Virus record (IMG/VR): IMGVR_UViG_3300037089_000531
Coordinates: 1-38,518 of that record
Length of the DNA: 38,518 nucleotides
Origin: a virus
Strand: one strand, 5' to 3'
The notes beneath the pieces were generated by a model. That model did not search any database and was not told where the DNA came from. It was given only the letters and a program-made list of their open reading frames with translations. Made by a program: the position numbers and the translations under genes. Shown piece after piece: positions 29,455 to 37,815 of this stretch. Numbering within the stretch: the first letter of the stretch is position 1; every line of letters begins with the position of its first letter.

Positions 29455-30506
29455 CAACTGTCTGGAACCTAGGGAGGCTGAGGTATGCGATCCGCAAGAT
29501 CACGGGCAAGCTTGATGTTACCCAGATTCCCGACTCTAGCAATGCAGCTTTCCCCATATCGGCTACCAATCCTCCGGGGATCGACGATTACATCAATGAC
29601 TTTTATTTATATGACTTTGATGAACATCTTCGGACCTTGGCTCTCAAGGATTGGTACTATTTTGAGACGACGCCGAATTTGTCGACATATAACTTGCCGA
29701 AGAACTACTTCACAGCTGAAGGACCTATCTACATCGATGGATATCAGATAGCTTGGCACCAAAGCCCGGACATCTTTCTTCGTATTTGGCCACAGCTGAA
29801 TTTCATCCAGAACGGTATCGTCATAACAGATGGTATCAACTCCACGTATAGCTTCGTATTGCAATCAATACCGATACAGCAGGGCACGGTTGTCATTGGT
29901 ACAACGCCAGCACAGCCAGCGCTGGTAGCGCAGCTAGAGACGTTCACAGATCCACAGCCGTTCGATATGTTCATGGCTGAGGTAGCTCTGATAAGCAGTA
30001 ACGTAATTAACGTGACACCAGGGACAATCAATTACCTTACAGGTCAGGTAACGATCAACTTCACAAGCGTTCCGCCACCTGGTTTCAAGGTCAATGTGCA
30101 CTATTATCCCTATGTCGCTAGCCGATCCCGCGACTGCCTGTTTTTCCAGCAGCAGTTCAACTTCAAGCCCATACCGAACGACGTCTATCAGGTCAAGGTA
30201 ATGGTATACCAGCAGCCTACAGCAGCTATCCTAGGCAGCCAGACGGTCACGCGAGACCAGTTCCAGCAGTCGAGTGATATGCCGACGTATAGTGAATGGT
30301 GGCAGGTTATAGCCTACGGCGCAGCGCTTAAGATCTTCATCGAAGACAGCGATCACGAGCAATACCAGGCCAACCTAGGTTACTTCGAGCAGGCGAAGGT
30401 TCTCGCGCAACGTAGAGCTCTGAAGCAGCTGAGCAATCAGCGCATACCGACTCTCTATTCGCAGAACTCAGGTAATTCTTCATGGCCAATATTCCCATTT
30501 TACTAA
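29451..30506 (+). CDS. Tail-tube/head-tail connector protein (P22 gp4 or T7 gp11-like)
   Basis: In this 351-residue protein the N-terminal helical part (LRYAIRKITGKLDVTQIP, then YINDFYLYDFDEHLRTLALKDWYYF) and the C-terminal helix EWWQVIAYGAALKIFIEDSD followed by YFEQAKVLAQRR are typical of podoviral tail adaptors that bind below the portal. The middle contains beta segments. The nozzle-like gene at 31145 is its expected partner. Assignment is from pattern and gene order. Confidence 0.7.
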   Translation: MTTVWNLGRLRYAIRKITGKLDVTQIPDSSNAAFPISATNPPGIDDYINDFYLYDFDEHLRTLALKDWYYFETTPNLSTYNLPKNYFTAEGPIYIDGYQIAWHQSPDIFLRIWPQLNFIQNGIVITDGINSTYSFVLQSIPIQQGTVVIGTTPAQPALVAQLETFTDPQPFDMFMAEVALISSNVINVTPGTINYLTGQVTINFTSVPPPGFKVNVHYYPYVASRSRDCLFFQQQFNFKPIPNDVYQVKVMVYQQPTAAILGSQTVTRDQFQQSSDMPTYSEWWQVIAYGAALKIFIEDSDHEQYQANLGYFEQAKVLAQRRALKQLSNQRIPTLYSQNSGNSSWPIFPFY

Positions 30507-30515
30507 GAGGTCTCT

Positions 30516-31145
30516 ATGGCATTTAATAACGCGATTCCCCAGCCGACAGACCTGATATCGACTAGCCAGAATGATCTTTTGGTGAATAATCAGGCGCTTA
30601 CCAGTGAGTTTGGTCTAGATCTCGGCCTCCATATTCTCACTACAGCGGCGACGGATCCGACTACTACAGCCGCGCAGATAGCTATCTATGCCAAAACCAT
30701 AGGCGCGAACCTCCATTTCACAGTGCAGCCGCAGAGCGAAACGAACGCTGATGGCAAGCCCCGAATCCAGATGGAATCGTTTAACCCTATTGCACCTTTA
30801 GCTTTGGGTGGTAATGGCCCCAACCTTATTGCCGCTGCTACTAGCGGGTGCAGCTTTCTAGCGGCCTTTGCCGGTACGCCGCTCGCGCCCAATGGTATCT
30901 TGATCCAATGGGGTAGCTCTGGGAGTATCTCGGTTTTATATCCTATAGTATTCGCGCCAACAGGTGCCGCCGGGTTTCAGCCTATCGTAGTATGCACGCC
31001 AACAGCTAACGTGCCCAACCCGCCAGGCTCATCATCTAACATACCTTATATCTCGGCTGGACCGACCAACACAGGTTTTACATTCCGCAACCAGCAAGGC
31101 AGCTCATCCAGCTTCTGCTGGGTCGCTATAGGACCGGCTAGCTAA
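30516..31145 (+). CDS. Tail fibre-type protein with gp53-like C-terminal domain
   Basis: This 209-residue protein has an N-terminal helical/linker region (about 1-90) and a C-terminal domain beginning APNGILIQWGSSGSISVLYP, then GFQPIVVC, and ending SSFCWVAIGPAS. This matches the compact gp53-like domain at the tips of many phage fibres. It lies between the two tail-tube genes rather than in the main fibre cluster and overlaps the next gene by TAATG. It may be a tail-proximal receptor-binding or tip protein. Confidence 0.75.
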   Translation: MAFNNAIPQPTDLISTSQNDLLVNNQALTSEFGLDLGLHILTTAATDPTTTAAQIAIYAKTIGANLHFTVQPQSETNADGKPRIQMESFNPIAPLALGGNGPNLIAAATSGCSFLAAFAGTPLAPNGILIQWGSSGSISVLYPIVFAPTGAAGFQPIVVCTPTANVPNPPGSSSNIPYISAGPTNTGFTFRNQQGSSSSFCWVAIGPAS

Positions 31146-32878
31146 TGTATGAACCGAAGCTAATAGCACCATATAAGTCAGGCCTTATCCAGTACTGGAA
31201 GCCTTGGCTCATCGGTGACGACGCTTTTGAAATGCTACAGGATGCCTATTCCTATCGCGGATCGATCAGAAAGCGGGAGGGATCACGCCTCCTTACGACG
31301 ACATCTCCATCTATCCCGGCGCCGGTGCAATGTCTTCCTACGTTTATCCTGCCAAACTCGCTCGATGAGCAACTCCTAGCGCTTAATCAGACACAAGCAT
31401 TCCTATTCAACACTGCCGGTAGCGTATTTAACAACATCAGTTTATACAGCGATGCCTCTCCCGTGCTATGGACGGGGGGAATAGATGACTATTTTTGGTG
31501 GACTAACTTTGCTGGCGCGCTATGGATAACCAATAACGTTGACATAATGCGTTTTTGGAACGGATCAGCCGGGACAGGCTGGTCAAACCAGCTCTTTCCC
31601 ATAGACGCTACAAACTTCGTATTCAAAACCAAGCTTGTGATAGGTTATAAGGGCAGATTGCTTCTCCTGAACACCTCTGAGGGCACAAACGCGCCTGGCA
31701 CGAGATTCGCTCAACGCGCTAGATGGTGTCAGCTTGGCACACCATTCGTAACAGATACCGATGGCGCTCCTGCTATAGCTCTGCCGCCGGGTCAGACATC
31801 GGACAATAATGCCTGGAGAACGGACATACCGGGTAAAGGGGGATTTCTCGATGCTGACACAAGCGAATCGATCGTTTCATGCGCTATCATCAATGACGTA
31901 CTGATCGTATTTTTCGAACGGTCCACTTGGCGCTTGCGTTTCACCGGTTCGCAGATCCAACCCTTCATCTTCGAGCGTATCAGCGTAGAATTCGGCTCTG
32001 AGTCACCTAGAAGTACCGTTATCTTCGAAAATGCCGCCTACACGTGGTCTAGAAACGGATATATATCCGCCGATACTAACACCGTTAGGCGTATCGACCA
32101 ACAAGTGATCGACCAGGCACAGGATATCTATACGGGACCTGGCGTCAGTCTCGGTGTACGGGTCAACGCAATTAGAGATCTAAACAAACAATTCTTTTAT
32201 TGGGCCTACCAGGCTGACAACCAGGCTACAGCTGTTACACCAACGAACATATTGGCATATAACTATCTTGAGGATAACTGGGCTATAACAACGCAGGCGT
32301 TCAAATGTTTCGGTAGATACAAAGCCTTTTCCGATGTTAGATGGCAGGACCTCACTGTGTCATGGGAGAGCACGAATGTAGCGTGGAACAACGCAATCAA
32401 CGTGCAGGGCGATCCGTTCATCGTCGCGGGAAACAAAGATGGCGATGTCGTCGTTGTCTTTGAAGATGACTCAAACGATGACTGGAGTTTTGCATCGCAG
32501 GGGCAAGTTAACTTCAATTTCGATGTGCGCACGGCTAGATTTAACCCCTATATAGCGCAGGGGCAGAGGGCTAGACTAGCCTACGTAGATATCTACTGCA
32601 CTGCGATCGATGCTGGACAGATCAGTCTGGATCTTTTCATCAACGACAATACTGACAATCCAGTAGCGACTAAACTGGTTAACATGGGCAATTCAGCGCT
32701 GGCTACCAGCTCAGCCTACTACACGCGCGTATTCCTCGGCGTGACAGCCTATATGCATCAGATCAGGCTATACCTCAGTCCCGCCCAGCTAGCCAACACC
32801 GTCACCGGTAAGGCTAAGGTAGAGATTCAGGGGATACTCGCTTGGACAGCTCCAGCAGGAAGGATTAAGAACCTATGA
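31145..32878 (+). CDS. Tail nozzle/tubular protein B-like
   Basis: This 577-residue beta-rich protein has repeated W/Y/F-rich blades (DYFWWTNFAGALWITNNV, VIVFFERSTWRLRF-like segments, KQFFYWAYQADNQ) consistent with the beta-propeller of P22 gp10 and T7 gp12 nozzle proteins. The C-terminal 110 residues form a separate domain. It should close the short tail below the connector. Overlaps of 1 bp upstream and 4 bp downstream show tight coupling. I infer the fold from composition and order. Confidence 0.7.
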   Translation: MYEPKLIAPYKSGLIQYWKPWLIGDDAFEMLQDAYSYRGSIRKREGSRLLTTTSPSIPAPVQCLPTFILPNSLDEQLLALNQTQAFLFNTAGSVFNNISLYSDASPVLWTGGIDDYFWWTNFAGALWITNNVDIMRFWNGSAGTGWSNQLFPIDATNFVFKTKLVIGYKGRLLLLNTSEGTNAPGTRFAQRARWCQLGTPFVTDTDGAPAIALPPGQTSDNNAWRTDIPGKGGFLDADTSESIVSCAIINDVLIVFFERSTWRLRFTGSQIQPFIFERISVEFGSESPRSTVIFENAAYTWSRNGYISADTNTVRRIDQQVIDQAQDIYTGPGVSLGVRVNAIRDLNKQFFYWAYQADNQATAVTPTNILAYNYLEDNWAITTQAFKCFGRYKAFSDVRWQDLTVSWESTNVAWNNAINVQGDPFIVAGNKDGDVVVVFEDDSNDDWSFASQGQVNFNFDVRTARFNPYIAQGQRARLAYVDIYCTAIDAGQISLDLFINDNTDNPVATKLVNMGNSALATSSAYYTRVFLGVTAYMHQIRLYLSPAQLANTVTGKAKVEIQGILAWTAPAGRIKNL

Positions 32879-33432
32879 GTTCATTTATCCCGCCTTATAC
32901 AGAGTTTGGTTATCTACCGCCTGAGTTCCAGATACCAGAGGATGATAAGCAACTGCGTGAGTTCATCGCCCAGCGCGAACGTATGACAGCCGATCTGCTC
33001 AACGCCAAGACAGCGGGTCAGTACGAGACGTTTTCCGAGGCACTCAATAGTAGCGATGATAAAGCCGAGGGTTATGGCGAGACCGTCACAGCGGAACGCT
33101 GGTTTAGCGAAGGCGATAACATCAAAAAGCGCGACTGCTTTCGTAAGGTGATCAACTTCGGCGCATTGCCCAATTCGGGTGTTAAAACGGTTGCACATCA
33201 CATAAAGATGGACGATGGGACGAATATCCTGGTGACACAGATGGTAGATATAAGAGCTGTCGCATGGGATCCGACCATAGGCGGCGAACTGGCTATCCCT
33301 TTACCTTACGTCGACCCGGCGGGAAACAATGTCGCGATAAGCCTTGATAAGACCAATGTCATCATCACCACATCTAGCAATCGCTCAAATTACACCAAAT
33401 GTTATGTTGTCCTTGAATATCTAAGGACCTAA
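32875..33432 (+). CDS. Virion protein of the tail region, function unknown
   Basis: The N-terminal 80 residues of this 185-residue protein are charged and helical. From about 85 on, FRKVINFGALPNSGVKTVAHHI introduces a beta-rich domain like those found near the ends of phage fibre or tail proteins. It ends with CYVVLEYLRT. It overlaps the nozzle gene by ATGA. A tail-fibre attachment or tip role is plausible. Confidence 0.65.
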   Translation: MSSFIPPYTEFGYLPPEFQIPEDDKQLREFIAQRERMTADLLNAKTAGQYETFSEALNSSDDKAEGYGETVTAERWFSEGDNIKKRDCFRKVINFGALPNSGVKTVAHHIKMDDGTNILVTQMVDIRAVAWDPTIGGELAIPLPYVDPAGNNVAISLDKTNVIITTSSNRSNYTKCYVVLEYLRT

Positions 33433-33443
33433 AGAGAGGATCT

Positions 33444-34028
33444 ATGGCCAAGCAAAAATTTAGACCCAACATGCCTCCCCACCTGATGAAGCTCTATGAG
33501 CAGATGGTGAACGGCGGAGGACTAGGAGCCGATCCGCTTTACCAGGGTGGTAAGTCACACCTTCAGGGCATACTAAACAACGAGCCCGGGTCATTTGAAG
33601 CATTTGAGGCCCCATATAAGCGCCGGTTTGAGCAAGAGACAGTTCCCGGCCTGGCCAATCAGTTCGCTAGCTATGGCACAGGCGCTGGAGGATTAAAAGG
33701 TTCTGGCTTCTATGGCGCGCTAAGCTCAGCTGGTGCAGGTCTAGAACAAGACCTAGCGTCCATGAGAGAAAACCTCAAAATGCAAGCCGCTCAAATGGCC
33801 CCAGGATATGCTAAAGGGCCTATGGATCAGCTAATGGAATGGCTGCAGATGAATCCTTACGATGTGGAACAAGAGCAACAGCCTTGGTGGCAGGGGGCGG
33901 CTGAAGGAGCCGTTCAGGGAGCAGCCACAGCGTTTGGCGGTCCGATTGGTACTGCTGCGTCAGGTGCCGTTATAGGCGGCGCTAAGAACCTTATGAACAG
34001 ACCACAACACAGGCAGTTCAATGGCTAA
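33444..34028 (+). CDS. Probable internal virion/ejection protein 1
   Basis: In this 194-residue protein the middle (SFEAFEAPYKRRFEQETVPGL, then GTGAGGLKGSGFYGALSSAG and LASMRENLKMQAA) is a pattern I associate with internal virion proteins of short-tailed phages. The C-terminus is Gly/Ala-rich (GAAEGAVQGAATAFGGPIGT), typical of membrane-active ejection proteins. GAGGA lies 4 nt before the ATG. It is the first of three adjacent genes that could build the ejection apparatus, like P22 gp7, gp20 and gp16. Confidence 0.6.
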   Translation: MAKQKFRPNMPPHLMKLYEQMVNGGGLGADPLYQGGKSHLQGILNNEPGSFEAFEAPYKRRFEQETVPGLANQFASYGTGAGGLKGSGFYGALSSAGAGLEQDLASMRENLKMQAAQMAPGYAKGPMDQLMEWLQMNPYDVEQEQQPWWQGAAEGAVQGAATAFGGPIGTAASGAVIGGAKNLMNRPQHRQFNG

Positions 34029-35499
34029 AATCAACGCTTCCATCCGTCCAACACTGCCGACTGTAGGTCAAGGTATTGGTAAGGCTATCGGCCGTGGGCT
34101 AGAAGAGAGCTTGCCAGAAGGCGCACGCCAAGCATTCCATCAAAGCAAACTCCAGGACGCTTTTGATGACCTAAAGAATAATCCGTCTGGAAATTTCATG
34201 GAGGACCTAGCGCGGATTGCTCCAGTGCTAGCTACCACGCCTGGCGGATCTCAGCTGCTTGGTGAGCTGGCTCCTCTATTAGCTAACAGAGCCAGAAGCC
34301 AGGTCTATACTAATGAAGGTGGCGGCGAGGCGGAAGGTCGTGGGTCGGCAGGTCCGGGGCGAGGGGGAAATCAGCGATTGACCGGTCAAGGAATGGAACA
34401 GGCTGGACAAGTGGCAGCCCCTGGCAACCCAGATAAGTTTCTGAACCCTCAAGACACAGCCTCAGCAGAGACAACTTTCCCACAGCCGACCACCCCACAG
34501 GACTTCCTACCTGAAATGTCCTATGCTGAAAAAAAACAGATGCATCTCGACACGATGAAAAGGCTAGAACAAGCGGGTCAACCAGACGATCCAATGGCGG
34601 TGTGGAATTACGTCAACGAAGAAGCTAGGCAGATCACCGATCAAAATAACCGGCTACGTGAGCAGCAAAAAGACATCAAAAACTCCCAGGATATAGTCAC
34701 ATCGGGTGTAGTCACACGGGCTGATAATCTTGGAATGCTCAAGGAGCCGGAAGATCGTACCGTGATAAGCAAATTGGCGCTAGAAAACAAGAACGCCCCG
34801 GATAGCGAAAAAGCTTGGGAGGCCGTTCGTACAGGTTACAGAGATTTTAGTAATGCTCGTAGCGGTCTAGAACGTATGTATACCGTACCGGGCCCGATTG
34901 ACAAGTTTTATCGGAAAGTATTGGGTAGCTACAAAGATAAAGAGCAGGCGTCCAAAGATGCTCAACGTGGGCTGGATCACTATCGCAAACACGGTTTATA
35001 TGATGAAGCGAGAAAGCTTCTCACAAACGATATAGGCCTTGGTGCTGAAGACACAGAAGAATGGCTATTTCCGCCTACACCTGGACAGAAAAAACAGCTT
35101 GATAACTTTCCTAAGAATAACAAAAAGGTGCTGCGCCCGGGAGCTTTATTAGATCTGAAACCTTCGAGTGGAAAAACCATGGAGCAGCGGAATGAATCGG
35201 AATTTCCCGGCGAAGCATTTCAGCTGGATCAACCACAATTCGAGAAGTTTAAAGATGAATTAGGTCGTATGGTGTCCGGCCGTGACAATGAACCCATCAA
35301 TCTCATATCGCTGCGCGGGCGGCTCAACCAAGATAAGAAATATGCTTGGCAGGACGTATCTAAAGCTATCAACGAACTAATAGATGAACAGCGTTTCACC
35401 CCGAATATCGAACAGGAAAAACAGCTTAAAGTCATCCAGGAAGCCCCAATGCCAGGTTTAGCCCAGATGTTCGATTTCATGCTTAAAGGGACTAAGTAA
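34021..35499 (+). CDS. Probable internal virion/ejection protein 2
   Basis: This 492-residue protein has a Gly-rich start (GQGIGKAIGRGLEESLPEGA), then a disordered Gly/Pro/Gln segment (about 95-165) and long charged helices (about 170-420). No lysozyme or transglycosylase motif is visible. The size and place after ejection protein 1 suggest an injected virion protein. It overlaps the previous gene by 8 bp (ATGGCTAA) and the next by TAATG. Confidence 0.6.
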   Translation: MAKINASIRPTLPTVGQGIGKAIGRGLEESLPEGARQAFHQSKLQDAFDDLKNNPSGNFMEDLARIAPVLATTPGGSQLLGELAPLLANRARSQVYTNEGGGEAEGRGSAGPGRGGNQRLTGQGMEQAGQVAAPGNPDKFLNPQDTASAETTFPQPTTPQDFLPEMSYAEKKQMHLDTMKRLEQAGQPDDPMAVWNYVNEEARQITDQNNRLREQQKDIKNSQDIVTSGVVTRADNLGMLKEPEDRTVISKLALENKNAPDSEKAWEAVRTGYRDFSNARSGLERMYTVPGPIDKFYRKVLGSYKDKEQASKDAQRGLDHYRKHGLYDEARKLLTNDIGLGAEDTEEWLFPPTPGQKKQLDNFPKNNKKVLRPGALLDLKPSSGKTMEQRNESEFPGEAFQLDQPQFEKFKDELGRMVSGRDNEPINLISLRGRLNQDKKYAWQDVSKAINELIDEQRFTPNIEQEKQLKVIQEAPMPGLAQMFDFMLKGTK

Positions 35500-36986
35500 T
35501 GCTTCCACTCGTCCAGCAGATGCTAGCTATAGGTTATACAGCTAAGGTAATACTCGATTTTGTCTCTAAGAAAGTCGATAAGCTCGCCCCAGCTATCCAA
35601 AATGCTAGATCTACTGGACATGATGATGACTCAATATTGAAATTCCTTTCCGGTAAACTCCCCAAAGGCCAGAAAGCTCAAGAGCAAGCCAAAGCCAAAC
35701 TGACGGACAATGAGGCTTATCTTAAGAAGATTGGCTTCAAAACCAAAGGTGAGCGCGAAGAATCCCGCAACAAAGCACTAAAAGGGGCCTTGCAGGTCGG
35801 ATCGGCGGCTTTAGGTGCATATGGAGCATACAAAGCATATCAGGGCTTCCAAGGCTCTAAAGCGCTAAATGGAGTGATCCAGGCAGAAGCGCAGCCAGCT
35901 ACATCGATGGCTGAAGCCGAAACTATTGATATAACTCCAGGGGGCGCGGTCAATGCGCCTAAGAGATTGCCTAATCAGCAACAGCAATTGGCAGGTCCCG
36001 CAGCTCCTCCGCCTCAGGCAGATCCACAAGCTCCACCGCCTCCGCCCCAAGCGCCAGTGGCTCCTGTTCCCACGGGCCCAGATCCCGCTGATCTGTTGAA
36101 TCAGATGGGGATGCTACAGCGTGTCGATAACCTAGCGACGCGCAATCCGCCCGAAACCATCTCAGCATTGGTCAAACAGATCCTGACACCGGGACAGAAG
36201 AAGTTCCTCAAGGAACAAAATCTAGATCTGGATCAGGTGATCAATGACTACATAAGCACTAAACCGGCAGAGCAACCCCAAGCGCCTCAGGAATCAGGCA
36301 TTGATGCGTTAGCGGAAGCATCGGCGGTGCAGCCAACCCAAACTTCAGTTCAAAATGGGCCTTTAGCGACATCTCCGCCTCAAAAACCGCCTCAAACTGC
36401 CCCACCTTTAGGGCGAAATGCCCTTATTGAGCCAATTTCAGAGCCACAAGGCCCCGCACCGGGTCAGCTGGCTACTCTGCCTAGGGGCGATATAGGTGAA
36501 ATCGAAGAGATCAAGAACGGCATTGCGACAGTCAACATAGATGGTAAAAAGCACAGGGTCAAGCTAGGCGATCTAGGACTCGAGCCACCAGAAGCTGTTG
36601 AGTTAGTTCACCAGATCCTACAGATCCCAGAAAGCGAACGTTCGACCGCCATGTCGTGGTTCGGATATGATCCAGGTACCAGGCGCCTAGCCGTACAATT
36701 CCATACCGGTAAATTGACCATATATGATGACGTGTCACCAGAGAAAGCTGCTAAAATAGCCGAAGGGGCAACAGCGAAGACTACCGGACAGAATGAATAT
36801 GGCGAGCATACGGAAGGTCAGGTGGATAGCCGCGGTGCAGCCTTGATACTTGAAATAGTAGCCGATCCGAAGTATAAGAGAGCGGCAAAAGGACAACCCA
36901 AAAATGCCAACTACCAAACCTATGAAACAATCTATGACTTCTGGGAAAAGCTCAGGAAAAAGCCAAAGCGGAAGCCCAAAGCTTAA
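35499..36986 (+). CDS. Probable ejection protein 3 with C-terminal KTSC-like domain
   Basis: The protein has 495 residues. The N-terminal 110 residues are helical and basic, followed by an Ala/Gly-rich hydrophobic stretch (about 95-125, GALQVGSAALGAYGAYKAYQ) and a long Pro/Gln/Ala-rich linker (about 130-330). A small beta module at about 335-360 (NGIATVNIDGKKHRVKLGDL) is followed at about 380-430 by TAMSWFGYDPGTRRLAVQFH, then KLTIYDDVSPEKA, which resembles the KTSC domain. The end is basic (KLRKKPKRKPKA). It may be an injected protein; the KTSC role is unknown. It converges with the leftward genes. Confidence 0.6.
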   Translation: MLPLVQQMLAIGYTAKVILDFVSKKVDKLAPAIQNARSTGHDDDSILKFLSGKLPKGQKAQEQAKAKLTDNEAYLKKIGFKTKGEREESRNKALKGALQVGSAALGAYGAYKAYQGFQGSKALNGVIQAEAQPATSMAEAETIDITPGGAVNAPKRLPNQQQQLAGPAAPPPQADPQAPPPPPQAPVAPVPTGPDPADLLNQMGMLQRVDNLATRNPPETISALVKQILTPGQKKFLKEQNLDLDQVINDYISTKPAEQPQAPQESGIDALAEASAVQPTQTSVQNGPLATSPPQKPPQTAPPLGRNALIEPISEPQGPAPGQLATLPRGDIGEIEEIKNGIATVNIDGKKHRVKLGDLGLEPPEAVELVHQILQIPESERSTAMSWFGYDPGTRRLAVQFHTGKLTIYDDVSPEKAAKIAEGATAKTTGQNEYGEHTEGQVDSRGAALILEIVADPKYKRAAKGQPKNANYQTYETIYDFWEKLRKKPKRKPKA

Positions 36987-37128
36987 TCCAGCAATAATTG
37001 AGACTCTGATGTTTGCTCAGAAGCGTCTAGCTTCTTTGAGTAAGAAAGCAGATAAGGGGTCTCAAAAGTCGTCCCCACAGAATCAGATAGTTCCAAAGCC
37101 ATCTCCTCAGCAATCGCGTAATGCGTAG
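36904..37128 (+). CDS. Possible small Ser/Lys/Pro-rich protein (antisense conflict)
   Basis: This 74-residue protein starts inside the end of the KTSC-containing gene. It has a Ser/Lys-rich N-terminus, a short helix (PAIIETLMFAQKRLASLSKK) and a Gln/Pro-rich tail. AAGGA is 10 nt upstream. A hairpin starts 2 bp after its stop. It conflicts with the leftward frame 36983-37186, which overlaps it on the other strand; both cannot easily be fully used. Confidence 0.4.
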   Translation: MPTTKPMKQSMTSGKSSGKSQSGSPKLNPAIIETLMFAQKRLASLSKKADKGSQKSSPQNQIVPKPSPQQSRNA

Positions 37129-37186
37129 CGTCCACCTCCTGCCGGAGGTAGACGTGTTTGTGAAAGATAAAGCTGTATCTAGCCAT
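36983..37186 (-). CDS. Possible small protein ending the leftward membrane-gene unit
   Basis: This 67-residue protein has an aromatic N-terminus (MARYSFIFHKHVYLRQE) and an acidic helical remainder. Its start is coupled to the tiny membrane peptide by TAATG, and its stop sits exactly at the end of the convergent structural operon. These features make it slightly more likely than the overlapping rightward frame. No family. Confidence 0.45.
   Translation of the reverse strand: MARYSFIFHKHVYLRQEVDATHYAIAEEMALELSDSVGTTFETPYLLSYSKKLDASEQTSESQLLLD
37130..37153 (+). terminator. Hairpin at the end of the structural operon
   Basis: GTCCACCTCC (37130-37139) and GGAGGTAGAC (37144-37153) form a 9-bp stem with one mismatch and a TGCC loop. 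GTGTTTGTG follows, so the T-tract is weak. It lies 2 bp after the stop of the rightward frame 36904-37128. Confidence 0.4.
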
Positions 37187-37242
37187 TAATTGTTACCTGG
37201 CCAGAAAAAGAATAATGCTGCAAGTAAAATCCATACACACAT
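37186..37242 (-). CDS. Tiny membrane peptide
   Basis: This 18-residue peptide (MCVWILLAALFFFWPGNN) has AAGGAG 5 nt before the ATG and a TAATG overlap with the next frame. The strong ribosome site and continuous hydrophobicity support expression. It resembles the very small membrane peptides found in lysis or exclusion regions, but no family is assignable. Confidence 0.45.
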   Translation of the reverse strand: MCVWILLAALFFFWPGNN

Positions 37243-37267
37243 AACGACTCCTTGTTTCCTCGTTTAA

Positions 37268-37462
37268 CTAATTCTTATTCCCATATTTTTGACACGCAAT
37301 CATCATCTCAATGCGAGTGTTGATGCGATCTAGACTATCTAGCCTGTCTTCGACACGAGACAATCTAGCGTGTAGACCGCCTATCTGATAAATCACGATT
37401 AATGACAACACGACCGGTGAGATCATCAATATCCAGAATATCGGCTCTAATCCACTACCCAT
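37268..37462 (-). CDS. Membrane-anchored coiled-coil protein
   Basis: In this 64-residue protein one membrane helix (about 8-26, IFWILMISPVVLSLIVIY) is followed by a heptad-rich coiled coil (LHARLSRVEDRLDSLDRINT). AAAGG lies 7 nt before the ATG, which overlaps the previous stop by 8 bp (ATGGGTAG). The topology matches XhlA-like or spanin-like accessory lysis proteins. Confidence 0.6.
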   Translation of the reverse strand: MGSGLEPIFWILMISPVVLSLIVIYQIGGLHARLSRVEDRLDSLDRINTRIEMMIACQKYGNKN

Positions 37463-37679
37463 TCTTATACCTTTCTTCTAATGTGCACATACGGCCGTGG
37501 AAATCCTTCATTTCATTTTGGATATCCATTTGCCATCCTTCTACTTTGGCGGCAAACGCATTCATCTTGGCATCCGTACGATCTTCGAACGATTTCATAT
37601 CTTGGCGCATCCAGCCAATCAACGACACGTTGATAGCAGATATACCAAACAGAATCACCAGTACTTGAATCCAATCCAT
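37455..37679 (-). CDS. Membrane-anchored coiled-coil protein, first of the leftward unit
   Basis: In this 74-residue protein an N-terminal hydrophobic helix (about 4-23, IQVLVILFGISAINVSLIGW) is followed by a charged coiled coil (MKSFEDRTDAKMNAFAAKVE and on to EERYKNG). GGGGG lies 5 nt before the ATG. It pairs with the next protein in architecture, so the two may form a membrane complex, possibly lysis-related. A longer frame up to 37773 is out of phase and rejected. Confidence 0.6.
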   Translation of the reverse strand: MDWIQVLVILFGISAINVSLIGWMRQDMKSFEDRTDAKMNAFAAKVEGWQMDIQNEMKDFHGRMCTLEERYKNG

Positions 37680-37753
37680 CAGAACCCCCTTTCTTATCCT
37701 CAGAATGACACATCATCCATATCCTGACAAGAGCAAGACTTTTCTTTAACACT

Positions 37754-37770
37754 AAAATAAATATTTGACT
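37754..37770 (+). promoter_or_regulatory. A/T-rich plus TTGACT element ahead of the fibre operon, site 5 of 5
   Basis: TAAAATAAATATTTGACT belongs to the same motif as at 12169, 25037 and 25794. It lies 46 bp before the start of the fibre operon at 37816. On the opposite strand TAGTGTTAAAGAAAAGTCTTG (read leftward from about 37756) resembles the 25789 element and faces the membrane-protein genes. TTAAAC at 37786 is a possible -10 at short spacing. Confidence 0.4.
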
Positions 37771-37815
37771 CATAGTGGGCTCACCTTAAACGAGCAATCC
37801 TAACCGGGGAAAAAT

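Noticed and set aside
37513-37773. Minus-strand frame covering the promoter region ahead of the fibre operon
   Set aside because: It overlaps the coiled-coil membrane gene at 37455-37679 in a different frame and has no ribosome site.
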